Under the pieces are notes generated by a model. That model saw nothing but the letters and a program-made list of their open reading frames with translations. It ran no database searches and was not told the origin of the DNA. 64,000 nt of DNA from Novosphingobium sp. SG919 (GTDB taxonomy: Bacteria > Pseudomonadota > Alphaproteobacteria > Sphingomonadales > Sphingomonadaceae). The position numbers and the translations under genes were made by a program. Below, one piece after another: positions 27,535 to 35,239 of this stretch (positions within the stretch are counted from its first letter, which is position 1; every line of letters starts with the position of its first letter). The stretch spans positions 429,247-493,246 of the forward strand of contig NZ_JABCNG010000005.1 of NCBI RefSeq assembly GCF_012932495.1, in the 5' to 3' direction.

Positions 27535-27861
27535 TCAGTGCGACCGGATGATGATCGAGGGCGGCGGTGCCCCACCGGTTCGAGCTCGGATCTTCCGGAT
27601 TTCCGGGATCAGTCTTTGCACTTTCTTTGCGACGGTGTCGGACATCGCGCGAATGTCCTTTGGTGTATCGAGGCCCGGTACGCCCTCCAGAAACTCGGCG
27701 AGTACAATGATCAGCGCATCGCATACCTCGGCACTTCCAACGTACAGCGTATCGCCTCGCTCGCCCGATGTGGGGTCCGGCTCTGGCACTGACGCCTCGC
27801 AAATGGCTTTGACAAGGGCGAGCCGGAGCTTCCCGACATAATCTTCACTTCGCTCGCCCAT
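27535..27861 (-). CDS. Hypothetical protein
   Basis: 108 residues, helical and acidic/basic mixed (EVCDALIIVLAEFLEGVPG, TVAKKVQRLIPEIRKIRAR). No family recognised. Good codon character and a clean start and stop, isolated between gene remnants. Confidence 0.5.
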   Translation of the reverse strand: MGERSEDYVGKLRLALVKAICEASVPEPDPTSGERGDTLYVGSAEVCDALIIVLAEFLEGVPGLDTPKDIRAMSDTVAKKVQRLIPEIRKIRARTGGAPPPSIIIRSH

Positions 27862-27949
27862 GATGATCGCCTGCAGCTCAGGACATTGATCTTGCCATGT
27901 TTAGCCGATTCGCGGGCAACAAATAGAGCCGCATCACCCCTTATGCCTG

Positions 27950-28419
27950 ATGAACCGAAAGTGCCAACGAGCTCATGGCGTTTTGATGTTTACCCCAGTG
28001 CCCTGCTGCGCGCTTCGCAACATGAAGGACGGCCGCTGGATCAATCTCGTCGGACTGGTGCTGGTCCACCAGAAGCCTGGGAGCGCCAAGGGCGTGATGT
28101 TCATCACTCTTGAGGATGAGGCGGAGATCGCCAATCTCGTCGTCTGGACGAACGTCTTCGGGAAGCACCTGCGCGTGGTGCTAGGTGCTTCGATGATGGG
28201 CGTGCGCGGCCAGGTTCACCGAGAGGGTGACGTGATCCACGTCATTGCGCAACGTCGCGACGATCTTTCCTCGCTGCTCGCGAGCGTCGGCAATCGATCG
28301 GTCACCGCAGGCGTGTATCAGGTCAGCCGCGCCGATATCGTCAAGCATGGGATGCGGCCCGACCCGCGGAATCCCGCCTTTCGGCCGCTTGGCCAGCGAC
28401 TGCGTGACATGTTCGATCC
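27950..28419 (+). pseudogene. dnaE2: dnaE2 (error-prone polymerase) fragment, left of the insertion
   Basis: Encodes the OB-fold region near the C-terminus of DnaE2 (DGRWINLVGLVLVHQKPGSA, then GVMFITLEDE, ANLVVW). About 900 N-terminal residues are missing, so the gene was already 5'-truncated or was separated earlier. The coding sequence reads in frame to ...DMFDP at 28419, where the mobile element begins; its natural last 27 residues resume at 45934. Reading on into the element gives an artificial end SRDFR at 28504. Confidence 0.85.
28415..28419. repeat. Target-site duplication, left copy (GATCC)
   Basis: GATCC here is repeated at 45934-45938 on the far side of the element. In both places GAT is the Asp codon of dnaE2, so removal of the element and one GATCC gives the continuous codons TTC GAT CCA GAT CTC. 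Confidence 0.8.
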
Positions 28420-28441
28420 GTTATGCCGCGCGCGGCATAAC
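28420..28441. repeat. Extra palindrome at the left tip of the element
   Basis: Contains TTATGCCGCGCGCGGCATAA, a perfect 20-base palindrome (28421-28440), flanked by matching G and C. Its half-site TTATGCCG also forms both outer tips of the terminal repeats. Absent from the right end. Could be a recombinase core site or a scar of an earlier event. Confidence 0.7.
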
Positions 28442-28446
28442 GGCTC

Positions 28447-28528
28447 TTATGCCGAGGGCGAGACTATGCCGACCCGGTTCGGTAAATCTCGGGATTTCCG
28501 CTGATTTTGCGCCATCCGCGCGGCATAA
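28447..28528 (+). repeat. Terminal inverted repeat, left copy
   Basis: 82 bases, 79 identical to the reverse complement of 45852-45933 (differences at three positions). Starts TTATGCCGAGGGCGA, ends CGCGCGGCATAA, and contains GGTAAATCTCGGGATTTC. Confidence 0.9.
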
Positions 28529-28565
28529 TTTATGTGATGTCTCGCCCAAATGAACGTGTCTCCAG

Positions 28566-28970
28566 CTACCCTGCTGCGACTGGCCCAAGCGCCTCAATGA
28601 TACGGCAATCCGCAATCGTTCCGCCATCACAGGACTGAATCACTGCCGTCAGTTCGCGCCGGAGGGCCGTCAGGTCGGCAATCTTGCGCTCCACCTCCTG
28701 CAGATGCTCCCTCGCGATGCGGTCGATCCCGGCGCAATCGCAGGCCAGATCATCGGAAAGGCCTAGCATGGCGCGAACCTGATCGAGCGAGAAACCAAGG
28801 TCCCGAGCCCGCCGGATGAAGGACAGTCTCCCCAATTCAGCTTGACCATAGGCACGGTAATTGCCTTGCGTCCGCGCGGGTTTGGGCAAGAGTCCGATGC
28901 GCTCATAATAGCGCACCGTCTCCACCTTGGTGGCCGTCGCCCTGCTCAAATCGCCGATCGTCAGCGCCAT
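28566..28970 (-). CDS. MerR-family metal-responsive regulator
   Basis: 134 residues from ATG at 28970; a longer reading would cross the promoter. N-terminal winged helix (LTIGDLSRATATKVETVRYYERIGLLPKP, split here as family signature) and dimerisation helix. Cysteines in DLACDCAGID and SCDGGTIADC match the metal-binding positions of the Zn/Cd/Pb/Hg MerR subgroup rather than CueR. Divergent from the CDF gene with a shared MerR-type operator between them. Confidence 0.88.
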   Translation of the reverse strand: MALTIGDLSRATATKVETVRYYERIGLLPKPARTQGNYRAYGQAELGRLSFIRRARDLGFSLDQVRAMLGLSDDLACDCAGIDRIAREHLQEVERKIADLTALRRELTAVIQSCDGGTIADCRIIEALGPVAAG

Positions 28971-28974
28971 GCTC

Positions 28975-29005
28975 TTGACCCTGTAGTTACTACAGGGACT
29001 ATATC
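28975..29005 (+). promoter_or_regulatory. MerR-type promoter/operator of the CDF gene
   Basis: TTGACC (28975-28980) and TATATC (29000-29005) are separated by 19 bases, the overlong spacer typical of MerR-activated promoters. In the spacer is a perfect dyad, CCCTGTAG-TTA-CTACAGGG (28979-28997). Nearly the same site occurs upstream of the TonB receptor gene. Confidence 0.88.
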
Positions 29006-29029
29006 GTGAGTCCCTGAGGCGAAGGCAAG

Positions 29030-29674
29030 GTGACGGAAATGGCCGGAGGCTGCTGCGGCGGTTGCGAAGCGCCGGAAGACAAAACGCGGGACAAGGCCTG
29101 GCGTCGCGCGTTGTGGATCGCACTGACAATCAACGGAGCCATGTTCGTCCTTGAGATCGGTGCAGGTCTTTCGGCGCAATCGGCCTCGTTGCGCGCCGAT
29201 GCGCTCGATTTTCTGGGTGACACCGCCAATTACGCGATCAGCCTGAGCGTTGCAGGGCTGGCCCTGCAATGGCGAGCACGGGCAGCGCTGGCCAAGGGCA
29301 TATCTCTGGTTCTTCTCGCGTGCTGGGTTCTGGGTAGCACCATCTGGATGATGATGGCCCACGCGCTGCCTGCAGCCGGAACGATGGGCGCGGTCGGCTT
29401 CGCCGCGCTGCTCGCCAACATGGCCTGCGCTTTGTTGCTCTGGCGCCACCGCGAAGGCGACGCCAATCGCCGCTCCGTGTGGATCTGCTCGCGCAATGAC
29501 GCGATCGGCAATCTGGCCGTCGTGGCGGCGGCTCTGGGGGTCTTCGGCACGGGGACGGGTTGGCCAGACCTGATCGTGGCAGCGGTCCTTGGTGGTCTTG
29601 GCCTCTGGGGCGGGACGCAAATCATACGCCATGCCCGTGCCGAACTGAATGAGGGTCACTTTGCCCCCCAATGA
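29030..29674 (+). CDS. Cation diffusion facilitator-type metal exporter
   Basis: 214 residues with a GTG start at 29030 or ATG at 29039. N-terminal Cys-rich patch GGCCGGCEAP, then about six membrane helices. Helix 2 has DALDFLGD and helix 5 NDAIGNL, the Asp/Asn pairs that bind the metal in CDF proteins. Lacks the long cytoplasmic C-terminal domain. Expected to move Zn, Co, Cd or similar out of the cytoplasm in exchange for protons. Its 3' end overlaps that of the opposing TonB receptor gene by 19 bases. Confidence 0.85.
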   Translation: MTEMAGGCCGGCEAPEDKTRDKAWRRALWIALTINGAMFVLEIGAGLSAQSASLRADALDFLGDTANYAISLSVAGLALQWRARAALAKGISLVLLACWVLGSTIWMMMAHALPAAGTMGAVGFAALLANMACALLLWRHREGDANRRSVWICSRNDAIGNLAVVAAALGVFGTGTGWPDLIVAAVLGGLGLWGGTQIIRHARAELNEGHFAPQ

Positions 29675-31635
29675 AACCGCACGCCGCCGTTGATTGTGCG
29701 GCCTTCCAGCGGCGCCCATGCATCCACCGTCCAGGCGCCATCCGGCGCGCGCTGGGGCAGCAAGATGGGATTGTAATGGCTCTGGCGCACATTGAGCAGG
29801 TTCTCTGCATTGAGGAACAAGCTGAAGCGCCCGAGGATCAGCTCACCCATCGCACCCAATTCGACATAGGGGCTGCTGCGGGTACGGTAGGGGTTCTCAT
29901 CAAGTGACTGCAGGCCAGTGTAATAAGCCTCCAGACCTATCTTTCCGCGCCCGCTTTTCTCCCATGCCGCCGTAAGGCCGGCGGTGTCGCGCGGCGTCAA
30001 GGGGACAGTGCGCCGCCCAGGACCATCTGGATCAGGTTCACTCGCATCGGTGTGAACATAGCTGCCGGTGACGGTGATCGCCTGCCAGCGATAGCGTAGC
30101 AGCAACTCGGCGCCGCGCGTGCGGGTCAAACCATCTGCATTGACCAGAGCCACGCGATCAACAGCGATGTCCTTCACCTGCACGGCGTGGTCGATGTTCG
30201 ACCCGAACAGGGTCAGATTGGCCTCGAACGGACCTTGCGCATAGCCCAGATCGATGGAGGCCGTATCCGCCGTTTCGGCCCGCAAGCCCTGCAAGGGCGC
30301 GAGCCGCGACAGACCATTGGCCTCGGTCTGCTCGACGAAGGGCGTTGGCGCATAGAACCCTTGCCCCAGCGAGGCCCGCAAGGTCCAGGGCCCCGGCTTG
30401 AACAGCATCGACAGACGTGGGCTGACCCGTGAGCCGTAGACATTGTGATCGTCCCAGCGGGCGCTGCCCGCCAGCGTCAGGTCCGGCAGCAACTTCTGCT
30501 CGACCTGCCCGAAGAGTGCGGGAACGCTGTAGGTGTAATCGAAGCCGGGAAAGGTCCGCGAGCGATAGCTGTCGCTTTGATAGGCGGCCCCGCCCAGCCA
30601 ACTGGTTCCTCCGGCGCTGCCACCAAGCGAGACCTCGGTCAGAAAAGTCTGATGGCGATCGTCTTCGGTCACGGTCCCAAAAACATGGCGATGGGCCTGT
30701 GTCACCCCGGAGGCACGAAGGTAGAGCGTCCCCACACTTTCAACGGGGATTTGAGCATTCAGCCCTGCATCATAGCGCTGGCTATGCAGGGTCTGGGCAT
30801 AGGGCGCGCCGTCGGGTGTGGTTCGCCCAGGCATCGTTCCGCCATCACGCTGTTCGGTCATGGTGCCGGCGGTGATGAACAGTTTTGCCCCATCGGCGCC
30901 ATTCCAGAACAGTCGGGGACGCAGGCTCCACCGGTGATAGCCGGCAATATCGGCCCAGCCATCACCATCCACATCCTGTCGATCCTGGCGGCTGTATCCG
31001 CCCGTCAGCGAGTAGGAGAATGCGCCGGCCAGCGGTCCTGATTGATAGGCCGTGAAATCCTGACCGCCTCGACTGGTGGCATTGATGACAGCCTCGCCCT
31101 GCTGCTCTGGTCCAGGCCGGCGCGAGACGAGGTTGATGACACCACCCAACGCGGAGGGCCCATAAAGCGCCGAGGCTGCACCCTTGATGATCTCGACCTG
31201 ACCCAGATCGGTCGGGGGGATCTGGAGCAGGCCGATTGCGGGAGCCTGACCGCCGTAGAGCGGCAAGCCATCGGCCAGAATTTGAGTGTATCGGCCTTTC
31301 AAACCCTGCACCCGGACATTGGAGGCGCCCAGCGCCGGAGAGGTGACCTGCACATGCAACCCGGGCGTCTCGCTGACGAGCATCGCGATGTTGCCCGGCG
31401 TCATCAGCTGCTTTTCCTCAACCTCCTCGCGATCAATCACCTCAACGCGGATCGGTTGGTCCCGCAGTCCGTGCCCACTGCGCGTTGCCTGCACGACGAT
31501 GTCCTTGCCTTCGGACTCTTCGCCCTTGCCCTCTGCATCCGCCGAAGTTTGCGCGAAGGCTGGCGTGGGCATGGATGCCGCCAAGAGCAGAACTGCCGCC
31601 AGTCCCCTGCGTTTCTGATCAAACTTGACGTGCAA
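29656..31635 (-). CDS. TonB-dependent outer-membrane receptor
   Basis: 659 residues: signal peptide (ASMPTPAFA-Q), TonB-box region, plug domain (about 50-160, with IEIIKGAASALYGPSALGG-type segment at 140-155) and a 22-strand barrel ending in an aromatic residue stretch (RFHWGAK). Its promoter has the same MerR-type dyad as the CDF gene, so it should respond to the same metal. A receptor co-regulated with an exporter suggests uptake or scavenging of a metal complex, or a copper receptor of the OprC/NosA kind; the substrate is not shown by the sequence. Confidence 0.9.
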   Translation of the reverse strand: MHVKFDQKRRGLAAVLLLAASMPTPAFAQTSADAEGKGEESEGKDIVVQATRSGHGLRDQPIRVEVIDREEVEEKQLMTPGNIAMLVSETPGLHVQVTSPALGASNVRVQGLKGRYTQILADGLPLYGGQAPAIGLLQIPPTDLGQVEIIKGAASALYGPSALGGVINLVSRRPGPEQQGEAVINATSRGGQDFTAYQSGPLAGAFSYSLTGGYSRQDRQDVDGDGWADIAGYHRWSLRPRLFWNGADGAKLFITAGTMTEQRDGGTMPGRTTPDGAPYAQTLHSQRYDAGLNAQIPVESVGTLYLRASGVTQAHRHVFGTVTEDDRHQTFLTEVSLGGSAGGTSWLGGAAYQSDSYRSRTFPGFDYTYSVPALFGQVEQKLLPDLTLAGSARWDDHNVYGSRVSPRLSMLFKPGPWTLRASLGQGFYAPTPFVEQTEANGLSRLAPLQGLRAETADTASIDLGYAQGPFEANLTLFGSNIDHAVQVKDIAVDRVALVNADGLTRTRGAELLLRYRWQAITVTGSYVHTDASEPDPDGPGRRTVPLTPRDTAGLTAAWEKSGRGKIGLEAYYTGLQSLDENPYRTRSSPYVELGAMGELILGRFSLFLNAENLLNVRQSHYNPILLPQRAPDGAWTVDAWAPLEGRTINGGVRFHWGAK

Positions 31636-31687
31636 GACATCCCTCCAGGATCTGCACCGGACCAGCCCCGATGCCCCTTGGGAGCCG

Positions 31688-31718
31688 CTCCTACGGCCTG
31701 TAGTTGCTACAGGGTCAA
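31688..31718 (-). promoter_or_regulatory. MerR-type operator upstream of the TonB receptor
   Basis: On the minus strand: TTGACC (31718-31713), then 19 bases including the dyad CCTGTAG-CAA-CTACAGG, then TAGGAG as a weak -10. Fifteen of the seventeen dyad bases match the operator at 28979-28997 region, so the MerR regulator probably controls both genes. Confidence 0.75.
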
Positions 31719-31794
31719 GGGCATCTTTCCACGAAACGTCGATAGGCGGACGTCAGGACTGCTTATGCGGCCTATTTTGCAGTCTCGTCGGACC

Positions 31795-32214
31795 ATGAAT
31801 GAGCATTGCCTTGGCCGCATCGAGCGTGTTATTTGCGGCGCTGTGAAAAGAGTCTTTCACCTTCTTCTCCTCATCGGAGCACTGATCGGGCTGTCTGGCC
31901 AGGGGGTTGCTTTTGCGACCATCGTGCCTGCGGTTTCCGCATCCACGACCATGTCCGCATCGAGTGGTGCCGGCATGTCCGATGACTGCATGACGATGAT
32001 GGCCCAGCAGCAGCCCGCGCAAAAGCCCTGCAAGAGCATGACGCTGGCTTGCATGGCCGGGATGGGCTGCATCGCGCCCATGGCGCTCCACAATGATGCG
32101 CCCATGCTGCTGACGCGCCAGATCAATCCCGTGTTGGGTTTCTGGCCCATCACGCCGATCCTGGATGGCAGCGCTCTCGCGCCTGAGCCCGAACCTCCGA
32201 CTCTCCTTGGCTGA
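31795..32214 (+). CDS. Met/Cys-rich small exported protein upstream of cus genes
   Basis: 139 residues from ATG at 31795 (ATG at 31765 also possible). A hydrophobic N-terminal helix (VFHLLLLIGALIGLSGQG) is followed by a metal-binding-like segment with many Met and Cys (GMSDDCMTMM, KPCKSMTLACMAGMGCIAPM). Probably membrane-anchored or periplasmic and binds Cu or Ag. No named family recognised. Confidence 0.65.
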   Translation: MNEHCLGRIERVICGAVKRVFHLLLLIGALIGLSGQGVAFATIVPAVSASTTMSASSGAGMSDDCMTMMAQQQPAQKPCKSMTLACMAGMGCIAPMALHNDAPMLLTRQINPVLGFWPITPILDGSALAPEPEPPTLLG

Positions 32215-32317
32215 TTGAACCAGCCTGCAAGGCTGACGGCATGACAGGCGCCTGTAGCGCTGTGATCAGTTCCGTTCGCCTGCGGCTTTTATCAAGATTT
32301 GCCAAAGGATTACAGTC

Positions 32318-32611
32318 ATGAAGAAGTTTGTTCTGCGCGCCCTTCTGGGCGTGGCTCTCGCTGCCCCCGCCGTTGCTTTCGCGGCGCCCGCCGACCACAA
32401 TCAGCAAGCCGGCCATTATGAATGGCGCTCGATCCCGCAATTTGGCCCGCGAGCCTCAGGCCCGGCACGCCAGCAGGTCTGGGTGGCCGATGCGACGCAA
32501 ATGGCGAGCTGTGACTGCGACATGATGAAGATGAGCAGCGCCAAGGCTGCCGATTGCATGACGCGGATACAGGCCACGGCATCGCCTGTCTCGGGCCACC
32601 GGGCCGGCTAG
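32318..32611 (+). CDS. Small periplasmic protein with CDC/Met motif
   Basis: 97 residues with a clear signal peptide (AAPAVAFA-APADHN). The mature part ends in ASCDCDMMKMSSAKAADCM, a Cys/Met cluster suited to copper or silver. Often such small proteins precede cusCBA operons in sphingomonads; that context is the basis for a metal-binding guess. Confidence 0.65.
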   Translation: MKKFVLRALLGVALAAPAVAFAAPADHNQQAGHYEWRSIPQFGPRASGPARQQVWVADATQMASCDCDMMKMSSAKAADCMTRIQATASPVSGHRAG

Positions 32612-32655
32612 GCCACGGCTTCGGCCGCTTAAATTCGGATTGAGGACCGGGGCAT

Positions 32656-32686
32656 CAGTGACGGCGGGCTTTGCCTGCCGTCACTG
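32656..32686 (+). terminator. Strong hairpin before cusC
   Basis: CAGTGACGGC and GCCGTCACTG form a perfect 10-base stem with an inner GGC/GCC extension; no T-run follows. May be a terminator or an RNA processing site between the small genes and cusC. Confidence 0.6.
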
Positions 32687-32741
32687 ACCCTACCTCCACG
32701 TTCGCGCTCTGGCGGCCTGATCCTGCGATCAGGAGATTTCC

Positions 32742-33971
32742 ATGCGATGGTATCTTTGCTTGCCGCTCATCGCGGCAATGCCCCCGGCTGCATTCGCCGG
32801 GCCGCTCACCTTCGAGGCCGCGCTGCGCAAGGCCGAGACTGAGGCTCCGTCCATTCACGCCAAAACTCTCGGCGTCGAAGCCGCGCGTTCGGCGCGAGGT
32901 GCTGCCGGCGCGCTGCCCGATCCAACACTGGGCGCCAGCGTCGAGAGTTTTCCGATCTCGGGCCCGCTCGCGTTCGAGCCCCAGCGTGATGATTTCACGA
33001 TGGCGCGTGTCGGGGTTTCCCAAGACATTCCCAATCTCGCCAAACGCCATGCCCAACAGGCGCGAGCCGACAGCGACATCAAGGCCGCCGAAGCTGACAC
33101 CGCCGTGGAAGCCCGCTCTGTCGAGGTTGGCACGGCACTGGCGTGGATCAATCTGGCCTATGCCCAGCGCCGCGTAGCCGCGCTCGACGATCTTCTCTCC
33201 GCCCTAGAACGCGTGGTCGGCACAACTCAGGGAGCGGTTGCTTCGGGAGGCACACGCCCGGCACAAACCCTTGCCGGACAGCAGGCCATCGCCGCCCTGG
33301 CGGATCGCCGCAGCGAGCTTGTTGCAAATGAGGCCAGGGCACGCGCGATGCTGACACGCTGGACCGGCGATCCGGCGCCCGAGATTGCAGGCACAGTCCC
33401 GGATTTCGAGATCACCCCATCAGCGCTGCGTGCCGGTCTCGATCGCCATCCTGCCATCCGCATGATCGATGCCCAGGCAGGGCAGGCCGATGCCGATGTT
33501 CGCCTGGCTGACGCAGGCCGACGCTCGGACTTCGGCGTCAATCTGGCCTATCAACGCCGTGATCCCCGCTTTGGCGACTATGTTTCGGCGGGCGTCACGG
33601 TCAGCCTGCCCTTCTTCACCCGTCACCGCCAGAACGCGAGCATTGCCGCAGCTCAGGCCACTGCCGGAAAGGTCATTGCCGAACGCGAGGCAGCGAGGCG
33701 CGCTCTCGAAGCCGATCTCGACGCCGATCTGGCCGATCACCTGATGCATCATGAGCAATGGATGCGCGCGCGTGACACGCTTCAGCCGCTCGCACAGCAG
33801 CGGGTCAAGCTGCAGACGGCAAGCTATGCTGCCGGGCGCGCGAGCCTCGTCGATATCGCCGATGCCTATGCTGCCCTTGCCGACACAACCCTCACCACCC
33901 TCGACCGCGAAGCCCTGGTCGCCGCCGATGGCGCCCGGCTGACCCTGACCTATCGGAGCGACGAGCGATGA
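32742..33971 (+). CDS. cusC: CusC/CzcC-like outer-membrane efflux channel
   Basis: 409 residues, signal peptide (PPAAFA-GPLTF), two TolC-type repeats (about 25-210 and 215-400) rich in Ala/Asp coiled-coil helices. TolC-family trimer that takes metal from the RND pump across the outer membrane. The stop overlaps the adaptor start by 4 bases (ATGA), so the three efflux genes are coupled. Confidence 0.9.
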   Translation: MRWYLCLPLIAAMPPAAFAGPLTFEAALRKAETEAPSIHAKTLGVEAARSARGAAGALPDPTLGASVESFPISGPLAFEPQRDDFTMARVGVSQDIPNLAKRHAQQARADSDIKAAEADTAVEARSVEVGTALAWINLAYAQRRVAALDDLLSALERVVGTTQGAVASGGTRPAQTLAGQQAIAALADRRSELVANEARARAMLTRWTGDPAPEIAGTVPDFEITPSALRAGLDRHPAIRMIDAQAGQADADVRLADAGRRSDFGVNLAYQRRDPRFGDYVSAGVTVSLPFFTRHRQNASIAAAQATAGKVIAEREAARRALEADLDADLADHLMHHEQWMRARDTLQPLAQQRVKLQTASYAAGRASLVDIADAYAALADTTLTTLDREALVAADGARLTLTYRSDER

Positions 33972-35239
33972 CCAAAGACACCTCTCCGCCGCGCCCTCGC
34001 CTCGTCTATGCGGGCCTCGCCATCACGGTGATCGCAGGCAGCGGCGGCTACGGCCTTGCACGCTGGACGAACCACGACGCGGCCATGCCCGCCCCGGCTC
34101 AGGCCCCCGCTTCGGACCACAAGCCGCTTTACTGGTACGACCCGATGAAGCCGGACCAGCACTTCGACAAGCCCGGCAAATCCCCCTTCATGGACATGCA
34201 ACTGGTCCCCAAATATGCCGAAGCGGGCGGCGACGATGCGCCCGGCATCCGGATCGATCCGGATGCCTCCCAGAGGCTGGGGCTGCGCACTGTCGCTGTC
34301 CGGCGCGGAGAGATGGCGAGCGATCTGACCGCCACCGGAACGATCGATTTCAACCAGCGCGATGTCGCGGTCGTTCAGACGCGGGCTGCCGGTTTCGTCC
34401 AGCGGGTCTATACCCGCGCGCCCGGTGATGTAATCGGCGCCGGTGCTCCGCTGGCCGACCTTCTGGTGCCGGAATGGGGCGGCGCACAGGCTGAATTCCT
34501 CGCTGTTCGTCGCACGGGCAACAAGGCACTCATCGATGCCGCGCGGCAACGCCTCATGTTGCTGGGCATCCCATCGGGCATGATCGCAGAGGTCGAACGA
34601 AGCGGGCGGCCTCATAACACCATCACCATCTCCACCCCGACCGGCGGCGTGATCAAAACTCTCAATGTCCGCGCAGGCATGACCATGGCGACAGGTCAGA
34701 CCCTTGCCGAGATCAACGGCCTTGGCACCGTCTGGCTCAACGCTGCCGTTCCCGAAGCCATCTCGGCGCCCCTTAGGCCTGGGCAACCGGTGCAAGCCAC
34801 GCTGGCAGCCTTCCCTGGCGAGACCCTGTCGGGCCGGATCGCCGCCATCCTGCCCGAAACCCAGGCCGACAGCCGAACGCTGACCGTGCGCATCGAACTG
34901 CCCAATCGGGGCGGGCGTCTTCGCCCCGGCATGTTCGCGACGGTGTCTCTTCAGGGCAACCGCCAACCGGCCTTGCTGGTGCCAACGGAGGCGCTCATCC
35001 GAACCGGCAAACGAACGCTGGTGATGCTGGCCCTCGATCAGGGCCGCTATCGCCCGGCGGAAGTTCAGACGGGCCGAGAAGCCGGTGACGAAACCCAAAT
35101 TCTCGCCGGCCTGTCGGAAGGTGAAATGGTCGTCGCATCGGGACAGTTCCTTCTCGATTCCGAAGCCAGCCTGTCCGGCATGCAGGCGCGCCCGATCTCC
35201 TCAACCTTGCCGGCTATGAGCGGGATGACGGGCCAATGA
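33968..35239 (+). CDS. cusB: CusB-like periplasmic adaptor of heavy-metal RND pump
   Basis: 423 residues. N-terminal membrane anchor (about 13-33), then a heavy-metal-binding segment YWYDPMKPDQHFDKPGKSPF followed by MDMQL, which is the CusB-type HMBD with Met ligands. Then the barrel-sandwich and helical-hairpin adaptor domains to the end. Metal-binding Met residues indicate Cu/Ag rather than Co/Zn/Cd. Overlaps cusA by 4 bases. Confidence 0.92.
   Translation: MTKDTSPPRPRLVYAGLAITVIAGSGGYGLARWTNHDAAMPAPAQAPASDHKPLYWYDPMKPDQHFDKPGKSPFMDMQLVPKYAEAGGDDAPGIRIDPDASQRLGLRTVAVRRGEMASDLTATGTIDFNQRDVAVVQTRAAGFVQRVYTRAPGDVIGAGAPLADLLVPEWGGAQAEFLAVRRTGNKALIDAARQRLMLLGIPSGMIAEVERSGRPHNTITISTPTGGVIKTLNVRAGMTMATGQTLAEINGLGTVWLNAAVPEAISAPLRPGQPVQATLAAFPGETLSGRIAAILPETQADSRTLTVRIELPNRGGRLRPGMFATVSLQGNRQPALLVPTEALIRTGKRTLVMLALDQGRYRPAEVQTGREAGDETQILAGLSEGEMVVASGQFLLDSEASLSGMQARPISSTLPAMSGMTGQ

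Noticed and set aside
27950..28504. A complete dnaE2 3' end finishing in SRDFR
   Set aside because: The last 28 codons lie within the mobile-element tip; the true tail KVKARDFR is at 45934-46017 in the right phase.
28420..28530. Cluster of TTATGCCG motifs as a CRISPR-like or iteron array
   Set aside because: Spacing is irregular, orientation alternates, and the motifs belong to the terminal repeat.
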